Assembly: GCA_029558435.1 (NCBI GenBank)
Contig: JAKQEZ010000720.1
Location: forward strand, 1 to 5,884
DNA length: 5,884 nucleotides
Origin: Bacteroidota bacterium
Lineage (GTDB): Bacteria; Bacteroidota; Bacteroidia; Flavobacteriales; Crocinitomicaceae
Direction of reading: 5' to 3'
The position numbers and the translations under genes are program-made. This document shows, piece by piece, positions 1 through 5,884 of this stretch (the first letter of the stretch is position 1; each line of letters begins with the position of its first letter). The notes beneath the pieces were generated by a model, which had not been told where the DNA came from, did no database searches, and was given only the letters and a program-made list of their open reading frames with translations.

Positions 1-158
1 AATTGTTTGAACACGATATGCAGAAAGCGAATAAACTGCATATTACCAATGATTTAATGAATGTTATTTTAGCCATATCTTTATTTTTTTATTCTGCCTA
101 CTATATTAGCGGTGCACTGTCTGCAAACTTGCATACAACGGTTTGCGGCTTGGCGTAG
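1..158 (+). CDS. C-terminal fragment of an unrecognised membrane protein (open at left edge)
   Basis: A plus-strand frame is open from base 3 to a TAG at 156-158 and gives 51 residues with no start in view, so the gene would begin left of the window. The first part looks like real protein: a polar stretch (LFEHDMQKANKLHITND) is followed by one hydrophobic segment of about 20 residues (LMNVILAISLFFYSAYYISG), which could be a C-terminal membrane helix. The last 13 or so residues are encoded by the beginning of the structured repeat element that follows, so the original stop may have been lost or replaced when that element arrived. The gene would converge on hsdR. I do not recognise the family and suggest no function. 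The frame is short and partial, so it could be chance, but the residue pattern before base 110 is more protein-like than the frames to its right. Confidence 0.4.
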   Translation, partial: LFEHDMQKANKLHITNDLMNVILAISLFFYSAYYISGALSANLHTTVCGLA

Positions 159-270
159 TGGCGGATTTTTAGCACAAAAGTTCAATCGAAGAACTGCACT
201 TGAACTTACCACAAAACTGTCATACGAAGCACTGCACCCGCCATTACGCCAAACCGATGTTACCGGCTGG
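113..270. repeat. Structured non-coding element with a long imperfect inverted repeat
   Basis: Bases 148-164 and 238-254 are inverted copies matching at 15 of 17 positions (core GGCGTA/TACGCC), and two further pairs extend the stem outward. Within the 73-base interior lies a perfect 8-bp hairpin (AAGTTCAA at 178-185, TTGAACTT at 200-207) and a 13-bp direct repeat with one mismatch (187-199 and 225-237). Outside the main stem an AAC (137-139) and a GTT (259-261) face each other. This resembles the folded layout of an integron attC site in size and shape, but the outer boxes do not match the RYYYAAC/GTTRRRY consensus. From memory, similar sequences recur between genes in Bacteroidota genomes; I could not check this. 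It could equally be a small non-autonomous element or a structured RNA or terminator region. Confidence 0.45.
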
Positions 271-511
271 TGTTCTGTCGTCCGTCCTTGCAAACCATTG
301 TCAATAGTACGCTTCACCGTCCTTGTCGTGTCGGTTTGTGCGGTTGCGTATTTTTTATTTTCAGAAGGGAGGGAAGGTTTTTTTAATTCAATTTTGTCAG
401 GGTGGGACAGGCACACTCTTTGCCAAGCTTTGGTTTGTGCGTTGGCTGGTGCGGCTTGGTAATGTGTGTGTCTGTTGGACTGGCTATTCATTTTTCTTTC
501 TTTGTCATTAT
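159..511. other. Intergenic stretch downstream of hsdR, no convincing gene
   Basis: This 353-base stretch separates the left-edge gene fragment from the end of hsdR. Overlapping open frames of over 110 codons exist on both strands, but the predicted proteins are rich in Cys, Ser, Arg and Thr without any recognisable domain, and both cross the inverted-repeat element, so I treat them as non-coding. Small repeats are visible: CCGTCCTTG at 282-290 and 317-325, and GGTTTGTGCG at 333-342 and 432-441. A purine-rich run lies at about 363-377, followed by a T run. I see no clear hairpin plus T-tract terminator for hsdR. A weak CCAAGC/GCTTGG pair (423-428 and 453-458) is the nearest candidate and has no T-tract placed to support it. 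Confidence 0.5.
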
Positions 512-3500
512 TTATAATTGACCTCCAACTCCTTTATACTTCTCTACAAACGAAACTAACTTTTGAAATACTGTTTGCTTTTTAGTCAAATACTGAGGAT
601 TTAAAGGGCTCATTTTCGGTAAAAGTGCATTGAGTTCTGTTCCGTTTTCGCTGGCATATTCTCGCTTTAAAGATGCTATTATGTAACGTTTTGCTGCCTC
701 TTCATTTAGATTTTCTTCTCTGATTAATTCCTGCGCTTCCTCCTTTTGCTTTTTTTGAGCAAATACAAAAAATGAATCTATTACATTCGCTTTGTCTTGA
801 AGAGTGTCAAGGTCGGTTTCGTTTATGAAATCAACAACCAAACTCTCTTTTGCTCTATTCCCTACACTTGCACGTATCACCCTACGAATTTCATCGATTA
901 AGTCAGTTTTGTTTTTGTTTTTCTTGTTATGCTCAAAAATCAATTCAAGAATGTAATCAAGGTTTATTTCCTGCGATTTCAGCAAGTCAACTTCAAACAC
1001 AACATCATCCCAGTCGATGGTAGATTTTTCCGGCTCTTTACCGCTTTTCTCTCGTCTTAACCAATCACGAATATCATTGTAAGTAGAGCGATAATCCTGC
1101 ACTGTCCGTTCTTTGAGCAATTCAATTTGCTGCATAGTTGCAAAGTCCTCATCCGATATGAAATGAGTCTTTTTAAATTCTTCGACAGCTTCTGGATTGT
1201 TGATGTCAATCGTTTGTAGTGTTTTGAGATGGTTAAACTCATCGTAGTTTTGGAGTATGTTTTCAATTCTCAAATACTCCCCGAATAATTTTACAAATTC
1301 CTTTTTGTCTTTCTCTTTTACGATTTCGTCAGGGTTAGGAAATTTCTCATTTAACTCTTTGACTACTTCCACATAACCTCTGCGTGCTTCACCTGTAATA
1401 ATATCTGTAAAGCCTTCCAGGTATTCTTTGTAACTCTTTTCAAGAACTACATTCTTGGTATTCTTGTCGCCAAAAAGTGTAATAGCATCGATAGTTGCTT
1501 GTTCTAAATCACGGAATGTTACAATGTTACCAAAGGTCTTTGTGGCATCATAAATTCTGTTTGTTCGTGAAAAGGCTTGAATTAACCCGTGATAGCGTAA
1601 ATTTTTATCAACAAACAAAGTGTTGAGTGTTGGAGCATCAAACCCGGTTAAGAACATACCGACTACAATGATTAAATCAACCTCTTTGTTTTTTACACGT
1701 TTGGCAAGGTCGCGGTAATAATTCTGAAATTCATTGCTATCAACACTATAACTGGTTTTGAACATGGCGTTATAGTCATTGATTGCTTTGGTCAGAAACT
1801 CTTTGGCAGTAACATCCATTGCCGAAGGCTCAAAATTCTCGTCTACAATTTCACCTATTGCACTCTGTTCCTCGTTTGCGGCAAAAGAAAAGATTGTCGC
1901 AATTTTTAAAGGCTTGTCACTGTCTTTTTGCAGTTTGTTTAATTCTTCGTAATAGCGTTTAGCTGCATCCACACTGCTTACGGCAAACATGGCATTGAAG
2001 CCTCTGTTGTTTCCCTGAGTCCTGTGCGTTTTTATTCTATAATTTTGTAAAATGTATTGAGCTATTTCTTTTATACGTTCCGGATGAAGCAATGCTTTTT
2101 TGTTTTCTGCCGCATTCAGTTTTTGCTCGTCTTGTTCGGTTTCGATGCTTTTAAACTTAGGTCGAACATCATTATAGTCAACTTTGAATTTTAGTACTTT
2201 TTCATCTCTAATCGCATCTGTTATTACATAAGCGTGCAATTCACGACCAAAAACACTTGCGGTAGTTTCTGCACCTAAAGCATTTTGCGGGAAAATAGGT
2301 GTTCCTGTAAAACCAAATTGATAATACTTTTTGAATTTCTTCTTTAAATTCTTTTGAGCCTCACCAAACTGCGAACGATGACACTCATCAAAAATGAAAA
2401 CAACTTGCTTTTGATAAATCGCTAAATCACTCTCACTCTTCATGAGGTTATTTAACTTTTGTATAGTTGTTACTATAATCCTATTATCGTCTTTTTCTAT
2501 ATTTCGCTTTAAACCTGCTGTACTTTCTGATCCGTTCACACTATCGGGAGAAAATCGCTGATATTCCTTCATAGTTTGATAGTCCAAGTCTTTACGGTCA
2601 ACTACAAAGAATACTTTATCAATAAAATCCAATTGCGTGGCTAAACGTGCCGCTTTGAAACTGGTCAATGTTTTACCCGAACCTGTTGTGTGCCAGATGT
2701 AGCCGCCACTTTCTGGTTTGGACCAGTTTTTCGCCTGATAGGAACTTTTGATTTTCCATAAGATTCTTTCCGTAGCAGCTATTTGATACGGTCGCATAAT
2801 TAAAAGTGTATCGCTTGTATCAAAAACCGAATAGGTGAGCAACACGTTAAGCAATACTCTTTTTTCAAAAAATGTAGCCGTAAAATCTTTTATTTCTTTT
2901 ATGAGTGTATTGTCAGCCTTTGCCCAATTCATCGTAAAGTCAAAGCTGTTTTTGTCACGTTTGGTTGTATTGGCAAAGTAACGGGTATCAGTACCGTTTG
3001 AAATGACAAAAAGCTGAATGTATTTGAATAATGAGTTTTGGCTATTAAAACTTTCTTTGCTGTATCGGTGAACTTGATTAAATGCTTCCCGAATAGCCAC
3101 GCCTCGTTTTTTTAATTCTACCTGAACCATTGGCAATCCATTGACCAAAATGGTGACATCATAGCGATTGGCATGCGAACCTTTTTGTTCAAATTGTGAA
3201 ATGACCTGTACTTTATTTCTTGTAATATTCTTCTTATCTACCAAGTAAATGTTTTGGATATGACCATCATCAAAAACGAAATCGTAGATATAGTCGTTGT
3301 GGATTTTTCTTGTTTTCTCAACAAGGTTATCGCTTGGTTTGTCCAAATATTCTTCCACAAAACGAGCCCATTCGCCATCTGAAAATTCCATATTGTTAAG
3401 CGATTGCAATTGCAATCTAACATTTGCCAGCATTGCTTCTTGCGTATTCAGGTTTGTCAGATATTCATACCCTTGGTGGATGAGGTCTTGAATAAATTCC

Positions 3501-3619
3501 TTTTCCAGCGCAGCCTCTGTTTGATAAGCTGCAGGAGCTTCATTCACCTCAGAATACTTGGTGAATTTATCCAACACAATAAAATTGTTTGATTCTGCTA
3601 TGGTTTTAAAGTGTGCCAT
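512..3619 (-). CDS. hsdR: Type I restriction enzyme R subunit (HsdR), EcoR124I/type IC-like
   Basis: Motor and nuclease subunit of a type I R-M complex: with HsdM2-HsdS it translocates DNA using ATP and cuts far from the unmethylated recognition site. It is 1035 aa, close to the 1038 aa of EcoR124I HsdR. The N-terminal nuclease domain has the PD-ExK set D154, E168 and K170 (YDVTILVNG...VQVELKKRG) and a QxxxY motif (Q182-Y186); each catalytic residue is offset by 3 from EcoR124I D151/E165/K167. Helicase motifs follow: Walker A TTGSGKT (311-317, K316), Walker B DECH (411-414), motif III TGTP (438-441), motif [11 protein letters not shown] (654-663) and motif [11 protein letters not shown] (681-689). 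The C-terminal region (about 740-1035) is the helical part that docks on the methylase core. The ATG lies 1 base after the prrC stop (TAAGATG) with no Shine-Dalgarno, so translation is probably coupled. There is no frameshift or missing motif, so it should be active. Confidence 0.96.
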   Translation of the reverse strand: MAHFKTIAESNNFIVLDKFTKYSEVNEAPAAYQTEAALEKEFIQDLIHQGYEYLTNLNTQEAMLANVRLQLQSLNNMEFSDGEWARFVEEYLDKPSDNLVEKTRKIHNDYIYDFVFDDGHIQNIYLVDKKNITRNKVQVISQFEQKGSHANRYDVTILVNGLPMVQVELKKRGVAIREAFNQVHRYSKESFNSQNSLFKYIQLFVISNGTDTRYFANTTKRDKNSFDFTMNWAKADNTLIKEIKDFTATFFEKRVLLNVLLTYSVFDTSDTLLIMRPYQIAATERILWKIKSSYQAKNWSKPESGGYIWHTTGSGKTLTSFKAARLATQLDFIDKVFFVVDRKDLDYQTMKEYQRFSPDSVNGSESTAGLKRNIEKDDNRIIVTTIQKLNNLMKSESDLAIYQKQVVFIFDECHRSQFGEAQKNLKKKFKKYYQFGFTGTPIFPQNALGAETTASVFGRELHAYVITDAIRDEKVLKFKVDYNDVRPKFKSIETEQDEQKLNAAENKKALLHPERIKEIAQYILQNYRIKTHRTQGNNRGFNAMFAVSSVDAAKRYYEELNKLQKDSDKPLKIATIFSFAANEEQSAIGEIVDENFEPSAMDVTAKEFLTKAINDYNAMFKTSYSVDSNEFQNYYRDLAKRVKNKEVDLIIVVGMFLTGFDAPTLNTLFVDKNLRYHGLIQAFSRTNRIYDATKTFGNIVTFRDLEQATIDAITLFGDKNTKNVVLEKSYKEYLEGFTDIITGEARRGYVEVVKELNEKFPNPDEIVKEKDKKEFVKLFGEYLRIENILQNYDEFNHLKTLQTIDINNPEAVEEFKKTHFISDEDFATMQQIELLKERTVQDYRSTYNDIRDWLRREKSGKEPEKSTIDWDDVVFEVDLLKSQEINLDYILELIFEHNKKNKNKTDLIDEIRRVIRASVGNRAKESLVVDFINETDLDTLQDKANVIDSFFVFAQKKQKEEAQELIREENLNEEAAKRYIIASLKREYASENGTELNALLPKMSPLNPQYLTKKQTVFQKLVSFVEKYKGVGGQL

Positions 3620-3620
3620 C

Positions 3621-4751
3621 TTATTCTGTCGTGTTAGTATTTATTCTCGACTTAAAGCCGTACATTCTTTTAATTTCATTTACCAAGAAGCCCAATACTC
3701 TCTTGTCCTTGTCGTCAACAATTGCAATTTCTTCACCATGATGTTTAGAATGACTTGATAAGTTTATGATTCTTCTATAGTATGCTTCTCGTGACTCTTG
3801 AGGCAAAAGTTCTTCCCATTTATTGTATCCAAGAAATGTTGAAGTCTTTTCTAGGATGTTGCGTAGAAAGTTAAAATGAAACTTTTTAATTTCACCTGTT
3901 GGCAGTATTGCTTTTTCCAATTCAGCCAATAGAAACAAATGATAAGAAAAAGGTGAGTCGCTTTCTAATTCATTTATTGAAAAAGTCCCATCATTCAACT
4001 TTTCCAAAATCCATTTTTTTGTCTTTTTAACCCTATTAAATTCATTGAAAAGAACATTGTAAAATAAAGGATTGTGCGTTGTGATTATGAATTTTAAATC
4101 TGAATGGCTTGATTTTATTAATTCTGAAATATTCACAGCCAATTCAATTAAATGCGTGTCATCTAATGAGCTAACAGGGTCATCAATAAAAATATATTCT
4201 AACTTATCATATTTGTCAGTTTCCCGATTTTCTTTTTCTGCAATGTTTAAAACATTAACAACTTGTTCCATTAAACTGAAAAACACACTCCAAATAAAGC
4301 AACTTTCTTCTCCTTTAGAAATCTTTACAAATTCAGTATCACCCTCATTACCTCGTTCAAATGAAAATCTTACCTCTGTAAATTCTTCATTAAAATGCGG
4401 AGTTAATTTGTCATTCGTTAATAGCTGAAAATTTTCAACAATATTTCTATCCTGACCTTGTTCACGGAGCACCCAATCCGTAAAACTATTTGGTTGTATC
4501 TTTAATTTTCTGTCCGAGTCCGCCTCTAAATCGTTGTCCCAAAAGAATAAGTCTTCCGTAAAAGCATTATAATAAAGTATTTTAATATCTGATTCTCCTT
4601 CCTGTTCTGGTACATGTTCTTTTGGAGCTATCAACTGTTTAAATTCACGAGACAAACGAGTTTTACCAGAGCCATTAAAAGCATAGATTAGCTGGACTTT
4701 CTTATCAGCATCTCTAAGTGTTTGTGCTATTTCTGTTAACGACTGTCCCAT
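3621..4751 (-). CDS. prrC: PrrC-type anticodon nuclease (latent tRNA-Lys-cutting toxin)
   Basis: In the E. coli prototype, PrrC cleaves tRNA-Lys at the wobble base and is kept latent by the linked type IC enzyme until a phage anti-restriction peptide (T4 Stp) releases it. This 376-aa protein (prototype 396) has an N-terminal ABC-ATPase domain: Walker A AFNGSGKT (24-31, K30), signature SKGEES (145-150), Walker B IFIDDP (187-192), D-loop SSLDD (194-198) and H-loop His226. Residues 57-75 ([19 protein letters not shown]) are a stretch typical of PrrC, probably the 'PrrC box'. The C-terminal nuclease domain has R297, E301 and H334, matching the R320/E324/H356 triad in motifs LRNxxEKT and SSHS. Asp265 may match Asp287, which reads the wobble base. 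The gene sits between hsdS and hsdR, as in the prr locus, 9 bases after hsdS and 1 before hsdR. The ATG start fits the family's MG(K/Q)-LxEIAQ opening. RloC is excluded: there is no long coiled coil or zinc hook. Confidence 0.93.
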   Translation of the reverse strand: MGQSLTEIAQTLRDADKKVQLIYAFNGSGKTRLSREFKQLIAPKEHVPEQEGESDIKILYYNAFTEDLFFWDNDLEADSDRKLKIQPNSFTDWVLREQGQDRNIVENFQLLTNDKLTPHFNEEFTEVRFSFERGNEGDTEFVKISKGEESCFIWSVFFSLMEQVVNVLNIAEKENRETDKYDKLEYIFIDDPVSSLDDTHLIELAVNISELIKSSHSDLKFIITTHNPLFYNVLFNEFNRVKKTKKWILEKLNDGTFSINELESDSPFSYHLFLLAELEKAILPTGEIKKFHFNFLRNILEKTSTFLGYNKWEELLPQESREAYYRRIINLSSHSKHHGEEIAIVDDKDKRVLGFLVNEIKRMYGFKSRINTNTTE

Positions 4752-4760
4752 TTTATGATA

Positions 4761-5884
4761 CTATATATTATTCTTAGGAAAGGTTAGTAATAAATCCCGA
4801 TAATATTCATACTGCTTTTTCCTCAATTCAATCTCCCTCGGCAAACCTTCGCTGATTGATGTGGTCAGCACATCGAATTTATCGAGGATGGCGACGATGC
4901 GTTCTTGTTCGGAGAGTGGCGGGATGGGGATGAGGAGTTTTTCTTTTATAGCATTGGAGCTTAAATTTGGTTGGGCTCCACCACCAGCAAGTACATAAAG
5001 AAATTCATTTTTTGTTAGAAGAAAATGGAATAAGAAACGATTATTAAGCAATTCTTTGTTGGGAATAAATTTACCTACACGTTGGTTGAGATAGGCTTTT
5101 TCATCAAGATTGTAATAACCAATTTTACCAGTAGTAGCACCAGACATAGCTATTAAAATATCTCCTTTTACAATAGCGTAATTGAGCGGATTTCCAGAAT
5201 TGTAATCATCTGGGGAAAAGTATTTCACATCTGATAAATCAACATTAACGCCATTTATGTTAGTTATTCTAACAATGGGCAATCCTGAATCTTTAAACAA
5301 ATTACTTTGAAATGCAAATCCATTTTGGAAATCACAAACTTCACCCAACGGCTTCCACTCTACATCTCTCTCCTCAAAGCTCAACAACTTCTCCCGATAA
5401 TAATTATACTGCTTTTTACGAGCTGTAAGCTCTGCTGTAAGCTCTGCTGTAAGCTCGGTGAAGGTATCGAGTATACGAACAATTTCTTTTTGGATGGAAA
5501 GGGGTGGGATGGGGATAGAAAGGTTAGCATAATTACTAATCCATTGTCGTTTATGATCACCCTCAACTAATCCACTTGGTAAAGTATTCAGCCAATAATA
5601 TATAAACTTCAACAACGCTTTAGATTCATCTTTTGAAGTTATCATCTTCATTGCGGATGATTTTGCTTTAAAATCAAAATCAACCCATTTATTAGCAGTA
5701 GTAAAATCATCAAAAATGATAACAGGATTTTCGGATGCTTTGTAAATGCCATCAGTTTCATCTGTATAACCAAGAATAAAAGTTTTGCCCGCAGTCAAAA
5801 CAGGGGTTTGAAAATTGTCGTTATAATTATTTGTTTTTACCAAATATTTAGTTGGTTGCTCATAATCTGCAACTTCTCCTAAAG
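4761..5884 (-). CDS. hsdS: Type I R-M specificity subunit (HsdS), 5' end beyond the window
   Basis: DNA-recognition subunit shared by the methylase and the restriction complex. The frame stays open to the right edge (373 codons visible). The residues before the TTG at 5841-5843 (LGEVADYEQPTKY) are the usual beginning of a first target recognition domain (TRD), so that TTG is an internal Leu and not a start; perhaps 20-30 residues are missing. Counting from the first visible residue: TRD1 at about 1-120, with PVLTAGKTFILGYT and IIFDDFT; central conserved region at about 121-170 (IPIPPLSIQKEIVRIL, the ELTA repeats, then RKKQYNYYREKLLSF); TRD2 at about 176-317, starting W-x-LGEV and containing GFAFQS; distal conserved region at about 318-373 (IPIPPLSEQERIVAIL...RKKQYEYYRD). 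The two TRDs are unrelated, so the site should be asymmetric and bipartite. The conserved regions resemble the type IC (EcoR124I) group. The recognised bases cannot be read from sequence. Confidence 0.95.
   Translation of the reverse strand, partial: LGEVADYEQPTKYLVKTNNYNDNFQTPVLTAGKTFILGYTDETDGIYKASENPVIIFDDFTTANKWVDFDFKAKSSAMKMITSKDESKALLKFIYYWLNTLPSGLVEGDHKRQWISNYANLSIPIPPLSIQKEIVRILDTFTELTAELTAELTARKKQYNYYREKLLSFEERDVEWKPLGEVCDFQNGFAFQSNLFKDSGLPIVRITNINGVNVDLSDVKYFSPDDYNSGNPLNYAIVKGDILIAMSGATTGKIGYYNLDEKAYLNQRVGKFIPNKELLNNRFLFHFLLTKNEFLYVLAGGGAQPNLSSNAIKEKLLIPIPPLSEQERIVAILDKFDVLTTSISEGLPREIELRKKQYEYYRDLLLTFPKNNI
4796..4820 (-). repeat. HsdS conserved-region direct repeat, distal copy
   Basis: These 25 bases match 5393-5417 at 23 of 25 positions. 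They encode KKQYEYYRD in the distal conserved region. Together the two copies bracket TRD2 and could serve as recombination sites for swapping, or deleting, that domain. Confidence 0.8.
5393..5417 (-). repeat. HsdS conserved-region direct repeat, central copy
   Basis: This is the partner of 4796-4820, encoding KKQYNYYRE in the central conserved region right after the ELTA repeats. The copies start 597 bp apart. A second pair, the 11-bp GGGATGGGGAT at 4921-4931 and 5506-5516, is perfect and encodes the IPIPP turn at the end of each TRD. Confidence 0.8.
5422..5457 (-). repeat. 12-bp in-frame tandem repeat (ELTA/TAEL) in the HsdS central region
   Basis: Three consecutive 12-bp units lie at 5422-5433, 5434-5445 and 5446-5457; the first two are identical and the third differs only in its last base on the plus strand. 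On the coding strand they encode ELTA-ELTA-ELTA, flanked by T and RKKQ. In EcoR124I and EcoR124II, two versus three copies of the TAEL repeat at this same place change the non-specific spacer of the recognition site from 6 to 7 bases. Because 12 bp is a multiple of three, gain or loss of a unit by slippage or unequal crossing-over keeps the frame. Which register equals the 2-copy or 3-copy state needs an alignment. Confidence 0.9.

Noticed and set aside
361..385. Purine-rich run followed by T's as a terminator or G-quadruplex
   Set aside because: There is no inverted repeat before the T run, and the G runs are too few and uneven for a convincing quadruplex.
422..459. CCAAGC/GCTTGG hairpin as the hsdR terminator
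   Set aside because: The stem is only 6 bp with a 24-base loop, and no T-tract follows on the hsdR coding strand.
81..491. A 136-codon minus-strand open frame and a 116-codon plus-strand frame (112-462) over the same DNA
   Set aside because: Both cross the inverted-repeat element, give low-complexity-looking proteins rich in Cys, Ser, Thr and Arg with no domain, and overlap each other; they look like by-products of a non-coding element.
4072..4428. Plus-strand 118-codon open frame inside prrC
   Set aside because: It lies wholly antisense to a well-supported gene and its translation has no recognisable domain; it is a shadow frame.
3621..4751. Truncated generic AAA ATPase or RloC
   Set aside because: The length is close to PrrC, the C-terminal nuclease triad is complete, and there is no long coiled coil or zinc-hook CxxC as in RloC.
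5841..5843. TTG as the start codon of hsdS
   Set aside because: The frame continues upstream with LGEVADYEQPTKY, a typical start of an HsdS recognition domain, so the TTG is an internal leucine and the gene is cut by the window edge.

Overview
The window is AT-rich bacterial DNA. Almost all of it is one minus-strand operon segment of a type I restriction-modification (R-M) locus. Reading in the direction of transcription (right to left), the order is hsdS (open at the right edge), then a complete prrC-like anticodon nuclease gene, then a complete hsdR. hsdM is not in the window and is expected just beyond the right edge. The order hsdM-hsdS-prrC-hsdR is that of the Escherichia coli prr locus (prrA-prrB-prrC-prrD). 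There the EcoprrI type IC enzyme holds the tRNA-Lys-cutting toxin PrrC inactive until a phage inhibitor of restriction releases it. I therefore read the window as a two-layer phage defence locus: DNA restriction backed by a suicidal tRNase that responds when restriction is sabotaged.

The three genes are tightly packed. There are 9 bases between hsdS and prrC and 1 base between prrC and hsdR, which suggests one transcript and translational coupling. No internal promoter is visible. Neither visible start codon has a good Shine-Dalgarno sequence in front of it. That, with the AT-rich composition and the look of the left intergenic sequence, fits Bacteroidota. The taxon is an inference; no marker gene is present.

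All three proteins look functional. HsdR (1035 aa) has a PD-ExK nuclease core and all the main helicase motifs. PrrC (376 aa) has ABC-ATPase motifs and the Arg-Glu-His nuclease triad. HsdS has two different target recognition domains and a 12-bp in-frame tandem repeat (ELTA/TAEL) in its central conserved region. This is the element whose copy number sets the spacer length of the recognition site in the EcoR124 family.

The left 511 bases are different. A short open frame entering from the left edge looks like the membrane-spanning C-terminus of a plus-strand gene that converges on hsdR. It runs into a structured non-coding stretch (about 110-270) with a 17-bp imperfect inverted repeat, an inner 8-bp hairpin and short direct repeats. 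The rest, to 511, holds no convincing gene.
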